Part shown: positions 9,287 through 19,235 of the stretch, in pieces
Position numbering within the stretch: position 1 is the stretch's first letter
Layout: every line of letters starts with the position of its first letter
Assembly: GCF_003014655.1 (NCBI RefSeq)
Contig: NZ_PYAT01000004.1
Span: forward strand, 124,001-188,000
Origin: Planomicrobium soli
Lineage (GTDB): Bacteria; Bacillota; Bacilli; Bacillales_A; Planococcaceae
DNA length: 64,000 bases
Direction: 5' to 3'
Notes under the pieces: generated by a model
The model's input: the letters and a program-made list of their open reading frames with translations, nothing else
Database searches by the model: none
What the model was told of the DNA's origin: nothing
Position numbers and translations under genes: made by a program

Positions 9287-10228
9287 ATGAAAAAACTAAC
9301 GTTAATTATTCCTTGCTATAACGAAAGTTCCCCCTTGATTGATACTTATAATGAAGTAAAAAGAGTATTGAATGATCAAGAGCTTAAAAAGAAATACTCG
9401 TATGAAATACTTTTCATTGATGACGGCAGTGTAGATAATACGTTAAGTGTAATCAATGATTTAGCGGCAATTGATGAAACCGTAAAATATATTTCTTTTA
9501 CTAGGAATTTCGGGAAAGAAGCAGGCATGCTTGCAGGGCTAAAGCATTGTAATGGCGATATTGTCATTATTATTGATGCCGATCTTCAACATCCTCCGCA
9601 CCTAATCCTTGAAATGGTTCATCACTATGAACAAGGTTACGATCAAGTCATTGCAAGGCGATCCAGGAAAGGTGAAAAATTTTCCCGTAAATGGATTACA
9701 AAAACCTACTATCGCTTAATTAATACACTTATGGAAGTGGAGCTTGGCGACGGTATGGGAGATTTTCGTTTGTTAAGCCGGCGTGCAGTGGATTCTTTGC
9801 TGGCTATGCCTGAATATAACCGGTTTTCCAAAGGTCTTTTTTCTTGGATCGGGTTTGAAAAGAAAGTAATTGAATATGAAAACCAAGAGAGAATATCAGG
9901 GGAAAGCAAGTGGAGTTTTTTAAGCTTATTAAATTACGCTATAGATGGATTGATTTCGTTCAATAGTAAACCATTGCGCATGCTCATTTATCTAGGTTTG
10001 TTGATTATGTTTTTAAACTTGCTTTATATTGGCTTTTCTTTTGTCAACATTGTGCTTTTTGGCATTGATTTGCCGGGATATTTTACAATGATTTCTGCTA
10101 TTTTGCTTTTGGGAGGAATCCAATTAACTTCTTTAGGCGTCATTGGTGAATACGTGGGAAGAATTTTCTACGAAGTTAAACGCCGTCCGGCTTTTATTAT
10201 CGATAAAACCAATATTCCGTTAAAGTAA
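9287..10228 (+). CDS. Polyprenyl-phosphate glycosyltransferase, GT2 (CsbB/GtrB/DPM1-like)
   Basis: This 313-residue protein has a cytoplasmic GT-A domain (about 1-225) with IPCYNES, the FIDDGS motif near residue 47 and the metal-binding DAD at 97-99, followed by two C-terminal membrane helices (about 233-255 and 268-290). That is the standard form of enzymes that load a sugar from a nucleotide donor onto undecaprenyl phosphate. GGAGA precedes the ATG. It lies 53 bp behind the DUF6056-like gene and probably shares its transcript. Together they form a plausible two-protein part of a lipid-linked sugar modification system; a flippase is not visible here. The sugar is unknown. Confidence 0.88.
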   Translation: MKKLTLIIPCYNESSPLIDTYNEVKRVLNDQELKKKYSYEILFIDDGSVDNTLSVINDLAAIDETVKYISFTRNFGKEAGMLAGLKHCNGDIVIIIDADLQHPPHLILEMVHHYEQGYDQVIARRSRKGEKFSRKWITKTYYRLINTLMEVELGDGMGDFRLLSRRAVDSLLAMPEYNRFSKGLFSWIGFEKKVIEYENQERISGESKWSFLSLLNYAIDGLISFNSKPLRMLIYLGLLIMFLNLLYIGFSFVNIVLFGIDLPGYFTMISAILLLGGIQLTSLGVIGEYVGRIFYEVKRRPAFIIDKTNIPLK

Positions 10229-10256
10229 TAAATAAAGAAAAGTAAACTCTCCATAT

Positions 10257-10294
10257 AAAAAACGTTCTTAGGGAATTCACCCTAAGAACGTTTT
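10257..10294. terminator. Bidirectional Rho-independent terminator
   Basis: A perfect 13-bp stem (AACGTTCTTAGGG with CCCTAAGAACGTT, loop AATTCA) has A and T runs on both sides. It serves the converging genes that end at 10228 (+) and 10296 (-). Confidence 0.9.
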
Positions 10295-10295
10295 C

Positions 10296-11831
10296 TTATT
10301 TTACCGAAAGGCTCAAATTATTTGTTTTCGAAGTATAGAAGTTAAACAATTTATCTTCATTTTTAAATTCCACTGAAGCAATACGCTTTATATTGATTAA
10401 TTGATGCCCGTTGAATCTTACAAAGACGGTACAGAAAGATTTGTTCAACTTGCTTAATTCCGCAAAATCTACAGAAAACTGTCCGAAATTTCCTTGAATG
10501 TGAAAATCACACAAAAGCTCATTTTTATAGTCAGCCCGATCGCGAATCAATACAGAATCAATATGGTTTATATCATCGCCATAAATTTCGAAAGTTTGAA
10601 CGTATTGGTTATTGATGATATAGGAATCCAATGCTCTTGCATGCATGGGAATACGGATAAAACGATAAGCATCTTGCAAAAACGGAACTTCATAATAAGC
10701 CAAGGAATCTTTAATCACATGCTTTTTAGTTTTATCAAACTTGTACCATTCAAAGAGTTTGATAAAGTCATCTTCACGGCCTTCCATGAACAGATCGATA
10801 GCAGTCCGGTACAGTGGCACTTTAAACTCTTCTCTGAAGTTGTATCTTAAATCCGTAGTAGTAGCCACAGTCTCTTTCAGGAATTCAAGAAACGGTTTTT
10901 TATCTTTGGAGCGTGCAAAAAGCATGCTGTCAAAGGTCCTTAAGATATCATATTCGTAAATTCGGTTTAATATAATTTTTTCCTTTTCTACTTCCAAATT
11001 CAAGGATTTGATATAGTGGACTATTTTAAGGTCCAATTTACGTTTATCCAAGGCCGTGGTCACTTTTGTCAACGAGCTGTCGTTTTCAGCAGTCCGATTT
11101 ACGTAATAAATGGGCGCGGTAGTGGTAGACACGGAATTGGCATGCAGAAATACTTCAATGAAAAACGATTTATCTTCTCCAAATTTCATTTCAGGAAATC
11201 TGATATTGTGTTCATTCAACAGTGATAATCTTACTGCTCTCGCTCTTGGGCCCATATGGTAGAAAAAATAAGGGATAGCAAACGGAGAAACATTTCGGCG
11301 TTCACTTATGGATTCGAATTCGCCGATAATGCTTTGTCCACTATTCTCATATTTGATGGTTTTTCCGACAACATAGTCATCGCCGGTTTCCTCTAAAATT
11401 TTGCATAAACGCTCAAGCCCATCCTCTTCCAGCCAATCATCAGCGTCTAAAAACGTAATATACTTTGATGTTGCTAATTCGATCCCGATGTTTCTTGGCA
11501 ATCCAGCAGATCCGCTGTTTTCATGCAGTTGCACAAAGCAAATATGATCGTATTTTGAAGCATATTCCCGGATGATGCTCGAAGTATGGTCAGAAGAACA
11601 ATCGTCCACGATAATATATTGAATTTGATCTTTGTTTAGCGTTTGAGCAAGTACAGAGTCCATTGTTTTTTCAATAAATTGTTCTGCATTATAAGCTGGT
11701 GTAACTACGGTTATCATTTTATTGGCTTTTGGCTTAAAAAACTTGTTTTTAAATGAGTTTGGATTATTTACAATGGTCACTTTATTGCTGGTTATGTAGT
11801 TTGCGGCTTTTTGCCTAAGTGTTTGATCCAT
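10296..11831 (-). CDS. GT2 glycosyltransferase, TarS/TarQ-like (teichoic acid decoration)
   Basis: This 511-residue cytoplasmic protein has an N-terminal GT-A domain (about 35-270) containing VVTPAYNAEQFIEKT, IIVDDCSSD, FLDADDW and FGEDKSFFIEV. The last block resembles the catalytic-base segment of poly(ribitol/glycerol-phosphate) N-acetylglucosaminyltransferases such as TarS. The C-terminal half has no match I recognise and may be the binding or trimer module. The start at 11831 (MDQTLRQ) was chosen because AGGGGGC lies 6 nt upstream; a longer frame opens at 11873 without such a site. It is divergent from the TagF-like polymerase. Teichoic acid glycosylation is the likely role; the sugar and anomer cannot be told. 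Confidence 0.8.
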   Translation of the reverse strand: MDQTLRQKAANYITSNKVTIVNNPNSFKNKFFKPKANKMITVVTPAYNAEQFIEKTMDSVLAQTLNKDQIQYIIVDDCSSDHTSSIIREYASKYDHICFVQLHENSGSAGLPRNIGIELATSKYITFLDADDWLEEDGLERLCKILEETGDDYVVGKTIKYENSGQSIIGEFESISERRNVSPFAIPYFFYHMGPRARAVRLSLLNEHNIRFPEMKFGEDKSFFIEVFLHANSVSTTTAPIYYVNRTAENDSSLTKVTTALDKRKLDLKIVHYIKSLNLEVEKEKIILNRIYEYDILRTFDSMLFARSKDKKPFLEFLKETVATTTDLRYNFREEFKVPLYRTAIDLFMEGREDDFIKLFEWYKFDKTKKHVIKDSLAYYEVPFLQDAYRFIRIPMHARALDSYIINNQYVQTFEIYGDDINHIDSVLIRDRADYKNELLCDFHIQGNFGQFSVDFAELSKLNKSFCTVFVRFNGHQLINIKRIASVEFKNEDKLFNFYTSKTNNLSLSVK

Positions 11832-12167
11832 GAATTTGCCCCCTAAAACTTGCTTTATATATCTACTATGCATAACTACCCTTTTCTTTAGCTAGCTCAA
11901 ACAAGAAATAGAGCAGCAGGAAGAATTTTTAATGGAAAGGTTATAGTATGCTGCATATCTATCTAATCTAACAAAAGTATATGACGAGAAGGTTAAAGTT
12001 TTGTAAAGCTTGGTTCACTATTTTAAAAATGGGAATTACAAGAAAGAAGTTCTGTTAGCTCGCTGCAGAATATTATATTTATGCTATAATATAAAGGTTG
12101 AATTTCTTATAGACTCAATTTATTCCATTAGAAAAGTTTAAGAAATATAAGGCAAGAGAAAGGAAAT
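11832..12167 (+). other. Divergent intergenic region of the teichoic acid genes
   Basis: This region separates the TarS-like gene (-) from the TagF-like gene (+). It carries the extended -10 promoter at 12082-12090 and otherwise shows AT-rich sequence with no gene. Confidence 0.5.
12082..12090 (+). promoter_or_regulatory. Extended -10 promoter of the TagF-like gene
   Basis: TGCTATAAT is a perfect extended -10 element. No good -35 is seen 17 bp upstream, which fits this promoter class. The same ATGCTATAAT string recurs at 19235-19244 before the TagGH genes. Confidence 0.6.
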
Positions 12168-15100
12168 ATGATAATGAAAACCGGTATTAAGATTGCTCAA
12201 ACAGCCGATAAGCTATCAGTCATGATGGAATTGACTGAAGCATACTCCATTCGCAATATTGTCCTTGAAAATACATATTCAAATGAGAAAAAAATATACC
12301 CGGTTACCAAATCGGGATCCCACTTTTTGTTCGAAATATACCAGAATCATTTTTTGTCCGATTTAAAAAATGAAGATCTTATTTCTGTACAAACTCCAGA
12401 ATTGGACCCGATTATATCTGAAGATGCTTTAGAAACAATTATAGAGCCGGAAGAAGAAGTAGCTGAACGAGTAGGCATCTGGCATTGGTACGCAGAGGTG
12501 CTGGTTGATACGGAACGGGCTTCTGAAGGGCTTCAAAGCCGCATTGCCAAAAATGTAGAAGAACAGCTAGAAGCAAACAGCAAAACTGGTTGGGTCCAAG
12601 ACGGCGATACCTATAGACGCGATTTGCGGTTAGGCAAGTTCAAGAATACAGACATCGAAGGCTTGCAAAAAGTTTCAATTGATGGCCATTCGTTGCTGAC
12701 GTATATCAACAGCCATGGTTATTTTGTTACAGCCTTTGATGAAAAAGTTTCTGGCAAAACCAGAATACAAGTCGAACAACTTAAAACAACCAAACATACT
12801 GTAAGAGTTGAAGGGCGCTTGAACACGGGCTATTTCGCTATCACCAACTGCAGAGCTGTTCTTAAATCACGGACTACTGTCAATGAGTATTTTGCGGATG
12901 TTGCCTTGGAGCGTGACGAAAGTACTTTCCGGACAAAGTTTGGAAAGAATATCTATCTGTTTAATATGGACATTGATTTTAATCATCTTTTAGCTTATCA
13001 AGAAGATATTTACGACTTGTTTATCGAAGCGACCATTCCGTTTTCGCAAGAACCAGTGCGGATTCGTGTCGGCAGACCGACTTTTAGAGCTAAGCACTTT
13101 TTTGGCGAGCTGGCTGGTAAAAGTGAACAAGGCATTCTTCTTGTGAATCCGTATTACACACTTTATAAAGCCAATTTATCTTTTGAAGTCTTTCCGTTTC
13201 TCGAAGAGAATTACCAGTATTTGAAAAAAGCCCGGAAATTCTCATGGCTGAAACAATTGGTGAACCGTAAAAAAGATATTTGGTTAGTAGGAGAACGCCC
13301 TTATAAAGCGCAAGATACAGGATTCCATTTCTTTAAATATATGAGAGAGAATCATCCTGAAAAAAATGTTTACTATGTGATCCAAAAAGATTCTCCAGAG
13401 CGTGCAAATGTAGCGCCGCTGGGCAATGTCTTAGAATTCGGCTCCAAAGAACATATAAAAAATGTAATTATTGCTACTAAAATCTTGTCATCACATCATG
13501 CAAATTATTTGTTCCCGCTGCGCACAAAATCCTTTAGCAACATTGTCCGTGCAACACGTGTTTTCCTGCAACATGGCGTCATGGGTGTAAAGAACATGAA
13601 TAATATATATGGTGTCGATTCTTCTACGTTCAATGCAGACCTATTTATCACAAGTTCCGATTATGAAAAAGGGTACATTACAAAGGATTTTGGCTATAAG
13701 AAAAGTGAAGTGGCTGTAACAGGGCTTTCACGTTTCGATGCCTTATTTGCTAAAGATGTCCCAGTGAAAAGACAAGTGTTAATCATTCCGACTTGGAGAG
13801 ACTGGATCCAAAACATCGAATCATTTCTTGAAAGTGAGTACTTTGCCCGCTATAACAGTCTGATCAACAACGAAGAACTTCTGCGGCATTCCAAAGAAAA
13901 CGGGTACGAAGTTGTCTTTTGCCTGCATCCGAACATGCAGATGTTTTCTTCATATTTCGATAATCCGAATGTCAAAATCATTTACCAAGGCGAAGTTGAT
14001 GTGCAAAGGCTTATTAAAGAAAGCATCTTGATGATAACAGATTATTCCAGCGTCGCTTTCGATTTCAGTTTCCTGCACAAGCCGGTCATTTACTATCAAT
14101 TTGATATGTTGCGGTTTATTGGCAGAAGAGGCTCGCATATTGATATGTATAACGATTTGCCGGGCGATATTGTCCATGAAGAAGATGCACTGATCAATAC
14201 GCTAAAAAACTATGTCGATGCTAATTTTGTCATGAAAGATGTGTATAAAGAAAAAGCGAATAAATTTATTGCCTATAAAGATCAAAACGCCTCAAAGCGG
14301 ATTTTTGAAGCAGCTACTAACTTTAAGAAAAAGACGGATATCGTCAAAGTGATCAAAGACAATGAATTGCTGTTGGATGTTTACCGGAAATTCAGAAAAT
14401 CCAAATACTATTTCCCGGTGATGAAACAAGCGTATTCTTTAATGAAAACGTTCCTGCCGATCGATAAGAACAAAGTGTTTTTCGAAAGCGGAATCGGCAA
14501 AAACTTTGCTGACAGCCCGAAAGAGATTTTTGAAACTTTGCAGGAAGAAAACCGCGATTTGCATTATGTTTGGTCATATAACAAAGTGCTTGGTAAAAAC
14601 TACAACAATACCAAAGTGATTAAACGGTTAAGCCCAAGTTATTATTACCATTTGGCTACATCCAGGTATTGGGTCAACAACCAAAATTTTCCGACTTACA
14701 TCAAGAAGAGAAAAGGGACCGACTATTTGCAGACATGGCACGGAACACCGTTAAAGAGAATGCTGCACGATATAGAAGAAATACAGGGAAGAGATGAAAC
14801 CTACTTAGACCGTGTTTCAGAAGCAGTAAAAAGCTGGGATTATTTAGTTTCTCCATCCAAATATGCGTCAGATAACTTTAAGACAGCATTCCAGTATACC
14901 GGTTCAATCATTGAAGAAGGCTATCCGCGCAACGATATTTTTTATCGGGAAGATTCGGCGTTAAAAGCGGAAGAGTTAAAAGCGAGACTTAATATTGATC
15001 CAAATAAAAAGGTTATTCTTTACGCAATGACGTTCCGTGACAATCAAACAAATGGGAAGAGGTTTACACTCGATATTCCGCTGGATTTCCAAAAATTCCA

Positions 15101-15545
15101 TGAGCGGTTTGGAGATGAGTATGTATTGCTTGTTCGGCTGCATGTTGTAATAAGCAAAAAACTTAAAATCCCTGTTGATTATAAGGAATCCATCAAGAAT
15201 GTTTCCGCTTATCCGGACATTCAGGAATTGATGCTGATGTCAGATATACTGATTACCGATTATTCTTCCGTATTCTTTGATTTTCTGAATACCGATAAGC
15301 CGATCTTATTCTACACGTATGACTTGGAAGAATACCGTGATAAGCTTAGAGGCTTTTATCTTGATTTTGAACAAGAGGCACCAGGGCCGCTTTGTCTGGA
15401 AGAAGATAGGCTGTATGATGCTATCGCAAATATCGAGCAAGTAAAAGAAGAATTTAAAGAAACTTATCAAGAAGCTAAAAACCGTTTTTGTTACCTGGAC
15501 GATGGAAAGGCAGCAAAACGCGTTGTAGAACGAGTTTTCAAATAA
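12168..15545 (+). CDS. CDP-glycerol/ribitol glycerophosphotransferase, two catalytic domains (TagF/TarL-like)
   Basis: This 1125-residue protein contains two CDP-glycerol:poly(glycerophosphate) transferase domains. The first has QHGVMGVKN (about 467-475) and ITDYSSVAFDF with Asp625; the second has QTWHGTPLKRM (about 856) and ITDYSSVFFDF with Asp1031. Most family members have one such domain, so this one may both prime and polymerise teichoic acid, or build a mixed polymer. The N-terminal 330 residues form a beta-rich region resembling that of other Tar enzymes. No membrane segments are seen; family members bind the inner membrane face through basic helices. The ATG at 12168 and the one two codons later are both possible starts behind AAAGG. 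It is divergent from a TarS-like gene and followed by a terminator. Confidence 0.9.
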   Translation: MIMKTGIKIAQTADKLSVMMELTEAYSIRNIVLENTYSNEKKIYPVTKSGSHFLFEIYQNHFLSDLKNEDLISVQTPELDPIISEDALETIIEPEEEVAERVGIWHWYAEVLVDTERASEGLQSRIAKNVEEQLEANSKTGWVQDGDTYRRDLRLGKFKNTDIEGLQKVSIDGHSLLTYINSHGYFVTAFDEKVSGKTRIQVEQLKTTKHTVRVEGRLNTGYFAITNCRAVLKSRTTVNEYFADVALERDESTFRTKFGKNIYLFNMDIDFNHLLAYQEDIYDLFIEATIPFSQEPVRIRVGRPTFRAKHFFGELAGKSEQGILLVNPYYTLYKANLSFEVFPFLEENYQYLKKARKFSWLKQLVNRKKDIWLVGERPYKAQDTGFHFFKYMRENHPEKNVYYVIQKDSPERANVAPLGNVLEFGSKEHIKNVIIATKILSSHHANYLFPLRTKSFSNIVRATRVFLQHGVMGVKNMNNIYGVDSSTFNADLFITSSDYEKGYITKDFGYKKSEVAVTGLSRFDALFAKDVPVKRQVLIIPTWRDWIQNIESFLESEYFARYNSLINNEELLRHSKENGYEVVFCLHPNMQMFSSYFDNPNVKIIYQGEVDVQRLIKESILMITDYSSVAFDFSFLHKPVIYYQFDMLRFIGRRGSHIDMYNDLPGDIVHEEDALINTLKNYVDANFVMKDVYKEKANKFIAYKDQNASKRIFEAATNFKKKTDIVKVIKDNELLLDVYRKFRKSKYYFPVMKQAYSLMKTFLPIDKNKVFFESGIGKNFADSPKEIFETLQEENRDLHYVWSYNKVLGKNYNNTKVIKRLSPSYYYHLATSRYWVNNQNFPTYIKKRKGTDYLQTWHGTPLKRMLHDIEEIQGRDETYLDRVSEAVKSWDYLVSPSKYASDNFKTAFQYTGSIIEEGYPRNDIFYREDSALKAEELKARLNIDPNKKVILYAMTFRDNQTNGKRFTLDIPLDFQKFHERFGDEYVLLVRLHVVISKKLKIPVDYKESIKNVSAYPDIQELMLMSDILITDYSSVFFDFLNTDKPILFYTYDLEEYRDKLRGFYLDFEQEAPGPLCLEEDRLYDAIANIEQVKEEFKETYQEAKNRFCYLDDGKAAKRVVERVFK

Positions 15546-15558
15546 ACGCAGTTAAAAA

Positions 15559-15604
15559 AGGCTGTTTGGTTCCTGGTCAAAAGGAGCCAAACAGCCTGTT
15601 TTAT
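15559..15604 (+). terminator. Rho-independent terminator
   Basis: A 16-bp stem (AGGCTGTTTGGTTCCT with AGGAGCCAAACAGCCT, one G-U pair) followed by TGTTTT lies directly behind the TagF-like gene. Confidence 0.85.
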
Positions 15605-15645
15605 GTGTGTGCTATTGTGTAAATGTGTAGAAAATAGAGAGAGGA

Positions 15646-16446
15646 ATGAGGAGAACATTGTCTTTTGCAATTGATGAAGGTAATAAGAAAATTTCAAATC
15701 GGCTGCCATACAATTGGACCCAGCATTCACTTATAGCGCATGCTGCCGGCGGGATTGATGGAATGGTTTACACAAATAGTTTAGAAGCTTTTGAAGCAAG
15801 CTATCAAAAGGGCCACCGCCTTTTTGAAATCGATTTAGCAATTACAGCTGATGGCGAATTAATAGCCAGGCATGGATGGGAAAATACATACGGACAACAT
15901 TTCAATCCTGAAGAAGGCCCCTTAAGCTATGATCACTTTATGAAAAGCCTCTACTTTGAACAGTACACTCCCTTGGATTTTAATGCAGTGCTTGAATTGA
16001 TGGAGCGGCATCAAGATGCCTATCTCATTCTGGACGGAAAAGTTTCTTCAGTGGCGGAAACCCGGGAGTTATACAGGAAGGTGGAGGCAGCACTTGAAAA
16101 AACAAAAAAAGGGCTAATGGATCGGCTGATTCCTCAATTGTTTTATGAAGGTGATATTGAAGTTTTTCGGCAACTCGGTTTTCAAGACCTTATCTATGTG
16201 GTGGGGCGTGAAGACTACACACCTGAATCCGTAGCTGTTTTTTGCAAGGAGCACGATATCAGGGTTGTAAGTTTATCAAGGAGCAGGACAAACGAAGAAT
16301 TTGTAAAAACATTAAAAACCAATCAAATCGATGTATACATGTACACATTCAATGATATGGAAAAAATGGAACCGTATATGGACATGGGAGTAAGGGGATT
16401 TTTTACTGATATGCTCTCGCCTGGAAAAAGGAAAAGCGCCGAATAA
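15646..16446 (+). CDS. Glycerophosphodiester phosphodiesterase-like protein
   Basis: The protein has 266 residues and a TIM-barrel GDPD/PI-PLC-like pattern: AHAAGGIDG near the N-terminus, TNSLEAF, FEIDLAITADGELIARHGW with the acidic metal ligands, and VYMYTFND then GFFTDM at the end. It lacks a signal peptide, so it should act in the cytoplasm. The usual first motif HRG is replaced by HAAGG, a variant seen in a subgroup of the family. It sits among teichoic acid genes and might recycle glycerophosphodiesters; that is inferred. The start is uncertain: the ATG at 15646 has a very close GAGG, while the in-frame TTG at 15658 has GAGGAG just upstream. Confidence 0.8.
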   Translation: MRRTLSFAIDEGNKKISNRLPYNWTQHSLIAHAAGGIDGMVYTNSLEAFEASYQKGHRLFEIDLAITADGELIARHGWENTYGQHFNPEEGPLSYDHFMKSLYFEQYTPLDFNAVLELMERHQDAYLILDGKVSSVAETRELYRKVEAALEKTKKGLMDRLIPQLFYEGDIEVFRQLGFQDLIYVVGREDYTPESVAVFCKEHDIRVVSLSRSRTNEEFVKTLKTNQIDVYMYTFNDMEKMEPYMDMGVRGFFTDMLSPGKRKSAE

Positions 16447-16450
16447 GGCG
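16433..16450 (+). terminator. Short terminator overlapping the stop codon
   Basis: CGCC and GGCG pair across GAATAA, flanked by A residues and a run of ten T residues. The stem is short but the T run is strong. Confidence 0.6.
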
Positions 16451-16665
16451 TTTTTTTTTTGATAAAGAATGATAGGGAAAGGATAGGTATGAAAGCATAA
16501 ATATTCAAGTGTTTTTTAATATTTCTTGTAAGTTGGTAATTATATGACAGCAATCGGACTTTGTTCTTATATGCCCTTTACATCCGCCTATTTTTAATAC
16601 CATAATATTTAGTGCCTATGATACAGAGAAAAATAGGTAAGAATATAAGGGATAAGGAGGAGAAA

Positions 16666-19044
16666 GTGTTTTTGAAGAATATAATTGAAAACAGAAAAAT
16701 TTTGGCAATAATTTTGGTGTTGCTGCTTGGCCTAGGTGCAGTATTTTTTAACGCTGACACTGGCTATGCAGCTGACTCCTATAAGGGAATTGCTTTAAAA
16801 AATCCGACCAACATCTACAGTTCTACATCCAGCAGTTCGACTGTCCTCAAATCTTACCGACAAGGATCAGTTTTAAAGTATACGTCTTATTCCAATGAAT
16901 GGTACAGAGCCACAGTTATAGTCAATGGGCAAAGCAAAAGAGGGTTTATCAGTAAAGCGGATGTTGAAAACTTAGATAGTGTCCAACAGTCATTAAGCGG
17001 AATCGCTTTGAAAAACCCAACGGCCGTCTATTCTTTTGTTTCACTAAGCTCCAAGAAAGTAAAAACGTACAGCGGAGGGTCGATCCTTAAATATCAGACG
17101 TACAGTGAAAACTGGTATAGCGCAACGGTTATCCTGAGCGGAAAGAGAACCACAGTTTATCTGCCTAAAAACTCCGTGGAAAATCGCTTTGTGCAGCAAA
17201 AAAGTTTAAGCGGTGTGGCGTTGAAATCTGCGACAGCAATTTATTCCAAAGCTGCAACCAGTTCAAATATTTTAAGAACATATAGCGAAGGAACAATATT
17301 GAAATACAAAACCTTCAGCGAAAATTGGTATGAAGCAAAAATTTATTTAAGCGGCAAGGAAACAATAGGTTATATTCATAGCTCACATGTTGAAGATGCA
17401 CTAGAACAGCAAACCAGTTTAAAAGGTATCGGCTTAAAAAGTCCAACCGCAATTTACTCGCGCGCTTCTATTAATTCAAAGCAATTAAAAACATATGCGG
17501 CGGGCGCGATTTTAAGTTATAAAACGTTTACGAGCCAATGGTATCAAGCGACTATTTATCTAAATGGAGTAAAAACTATCGGATATATCCATACAAGCCA
17601 TACCGAAGGGATAAATAACGGAAGCGAGTCCTTAAACGGTGTTGCATTAAAAACTCCGACAAACGTTTATGCATTGGCTTCTAGAAACGCAAAAGTTCTG
17701 ACAACCTACTCAAAACCAAACCAGTTCGCTCTGGAAACATTCTCACCTAACTGGTTTAAAACAAAAGTGACAGTAAACGGAAAAGAAGTTACAGCTTATG
17801 TCCATAATGACGATATAAGCAAAGACCGTATTTTGACTACAGTAACTTCATATCCAACAAATTTCAAGAATGTCGTTGATATTCAGATGAACTTGTCGGA
17901 CCCTCCACAAGTTTCCCGAACAACCGGAGGATGGATGAATGCTTCAAGAAGCCAAGTGGAATATTACGCGAATCCGGCAAACTTCAAGGAAAATACAACC
18001 AACTATTATCAATTCCTGGTGTTATCGCAGCCGGCTGGCCTTAATGCAAACGAGGTAAACCAAAAAATATTATTTAATCATGGCATCTTGACTGGAAAAG
18101 CCCAGGCGTTCATCGACGCAGGGAAAAAATACAATGTGAACGAAGCTTATTTGATCTCCCATGCGTTGCTGGAAACCGGAAACGGCAGTTCAGTATTGGC
18201 TAAGGGAATCCCAGTAGATATAACTGGAAAAATGGTAAGTGAGAAAGACGCGGCTTATACGGTCTACAATATGTATGGAATTGGCGCCACTGACGATTGT
18301 CCGGAATCTTGTGGAGCCAAGCGAGCTTTTGATGAAGGCTGGTTCACACCGGAAGCGGCTATCGTTGGAGGAGCAGATTTTATCCGGACTTACATCGCGC
18401 GGGGGCAAGACACGCTGTATAAAATGCGTTGGAATCCAGCGAAGACGGGAACTCAACAATACGCGACAGATATAGGCTGGTCAATCAAACAAACTGCACG
18501 AATTGAACAGCTTTATAAATTAGTGGACAACTTTGTTTTAATCTTTGATGTGCCCCAGTACGGAAGCCAGCCTGCTTCTTCGGGCGATCCTGCCGCTTAT
18601 TTAGTGGTGAAACCTACAACGTATCCAGCGGGGATTTACGGCATCAATACCGCAACAATAGAATTGAATTTAAGAGATAAACCAACTACGAGCAACTCAA
18701 AAATACTTAAAACGATTCCAGTTAAAGCTAAATTTGATGTTCTTCAAAAAGACGGCAATTGGTATCAAGTGAAGTACAGCGGCACGATGGGCTGGGCCAG
18801 CGCTGACTATGTAGATTTACTGAACTTGTTGGAAGTGAAGACGAATGGCTTGAACGTTCGGACTGACTCTAAAGCTACATCAGCTTCTTTAGGAAAGGTG
18901 GATACCGGAACATTGCTGCCAGCTGCTATTGATAGCAGCAACCAACTGATCAGAAGCAACGAGTGGTACAAAATCACTTATAATGGCAAGGCTGCCTGGG
19001 TTAGCGGCGGCAAAAATGGAACGGAATATATTACAGTGAAATAA
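16666..19044 (+). CDS. Secreted endo-beta-N-acetylglucosaminidase with wall-binding repeats
   Basis: This 792-residue peptidoglycan hydrolase starts at a GTG preceded by AAGGAGG with 5 nt spacing; an upstream ATG at 16612 has no such site. A signal peptide ends near GYAA. Five repeats of about 70 residues (GIALKNPTNIY, EWYRATV/NWYSATV, GYIHxSHV) start near residues 40, 109, 182, 255 and 323. The glucosaminidase domain covers about 400-620, with the likely catalytic Glu503 in SHALLETGNGSS and a conserved MYGIGATDDC / YKMRWNP region. Two bacterial SH3 domains (about 663-725 and 726-790) close the protein. It should cut the GlcNAc-MurNAc backbone outside the cell. The N-terminal repeats match those of the amidase at 5062, so the two enzymes probably bind the same wall ligand. 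Confidence 0.92.
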   Translation: MFLKNIIENRKILAIILVLLLGLGAVFFNADTGYAADSYKGIALKNPTNIYSSTSSSSTVLKSYRQGSVLKYTSYSNEWYRATVIVNGQSKRGFISKADVENLDSVQQSLSGIALKNPTAVYSFVSLSSKKVKTYSGGSILKYQTYSENWYSATVILSGKRTTVYLPKNSVENRFVQQKSLSGVALKSATAIYSKAATSSNILRTYSEGTILKYKTFSENWYEAKIYLSGKETIGYIHSSHVEDALEQQTSLKGIGLKSPTAIYSRASINSKQLKTYAAGAILSYKTFTSQWYQATIYLNGVKTIGYIHTSHTEGINNGSESLNGVALKTPTNVYALASRNAKVLTTYSKPNQFALETFSPNWFKTKVTVNGKEVTAYVHNDDISKDRILTTVTSYPTNFKNVVDIQMNLSDPPQVSRTTGGWMNASRSQVEYYANPANFKENTTNYYQFLVLSQPAGLNANEVNQKILFNHGILTGKAQAFIDAGKKYNVNEAYLISHALLETGNGSSVLAKGIPVDITGKMVSEKDAAYTVYNMYGIGATDDCPESCGAKRAFDEGWFTPEAAIVGGADFIRTYIARGQDTLYKMRWNPAKTGTQQYATDIGWSIKQTARIEQLYKLVDNFVLIFDVPQYGSQPASSGDPAAYLVVKPTTYPAGIYGINTATIELNLRDKPTTSNSKILKTIPVKAKFDVLQKDGNWYQVKYSGTMGWASADYVDLLNLLEVKTNGLNVRTDSKATSASLGKVDTGTLLPAAIDSSNQLIRSNEWYKITYNGKAAWVSGGKNGTEYITVK

Positions 19045-19057
19045 TACGATTAATTTA

Positions 19058-19100
19058 AAGGAAACCCGGTGGGCAGTCACAGCACCAGGTTTCCTTTTTT
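19058..19100 (+). terminator. Rho-independent terminator
   Basis: A 15-bp stem with one mismatch (AAAGGAAACCCGGTG with CACCAGGTTTCCTTT) and a T run follows the glucosaminidase gene. Confidence 0.85.
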
Positions 19101-19235
19101 GTTATTCAAGAATCAGATTGCCACTGACCACTTGGTTTGTTATAGTAATTCATTAGATTGCTTGTTAAAAAAACAGTTGTTTTGCTAAATTATCGCAGAA
19201 TCGACAAGTTCCAGAAAGCCTCCAATTCTCTTATA

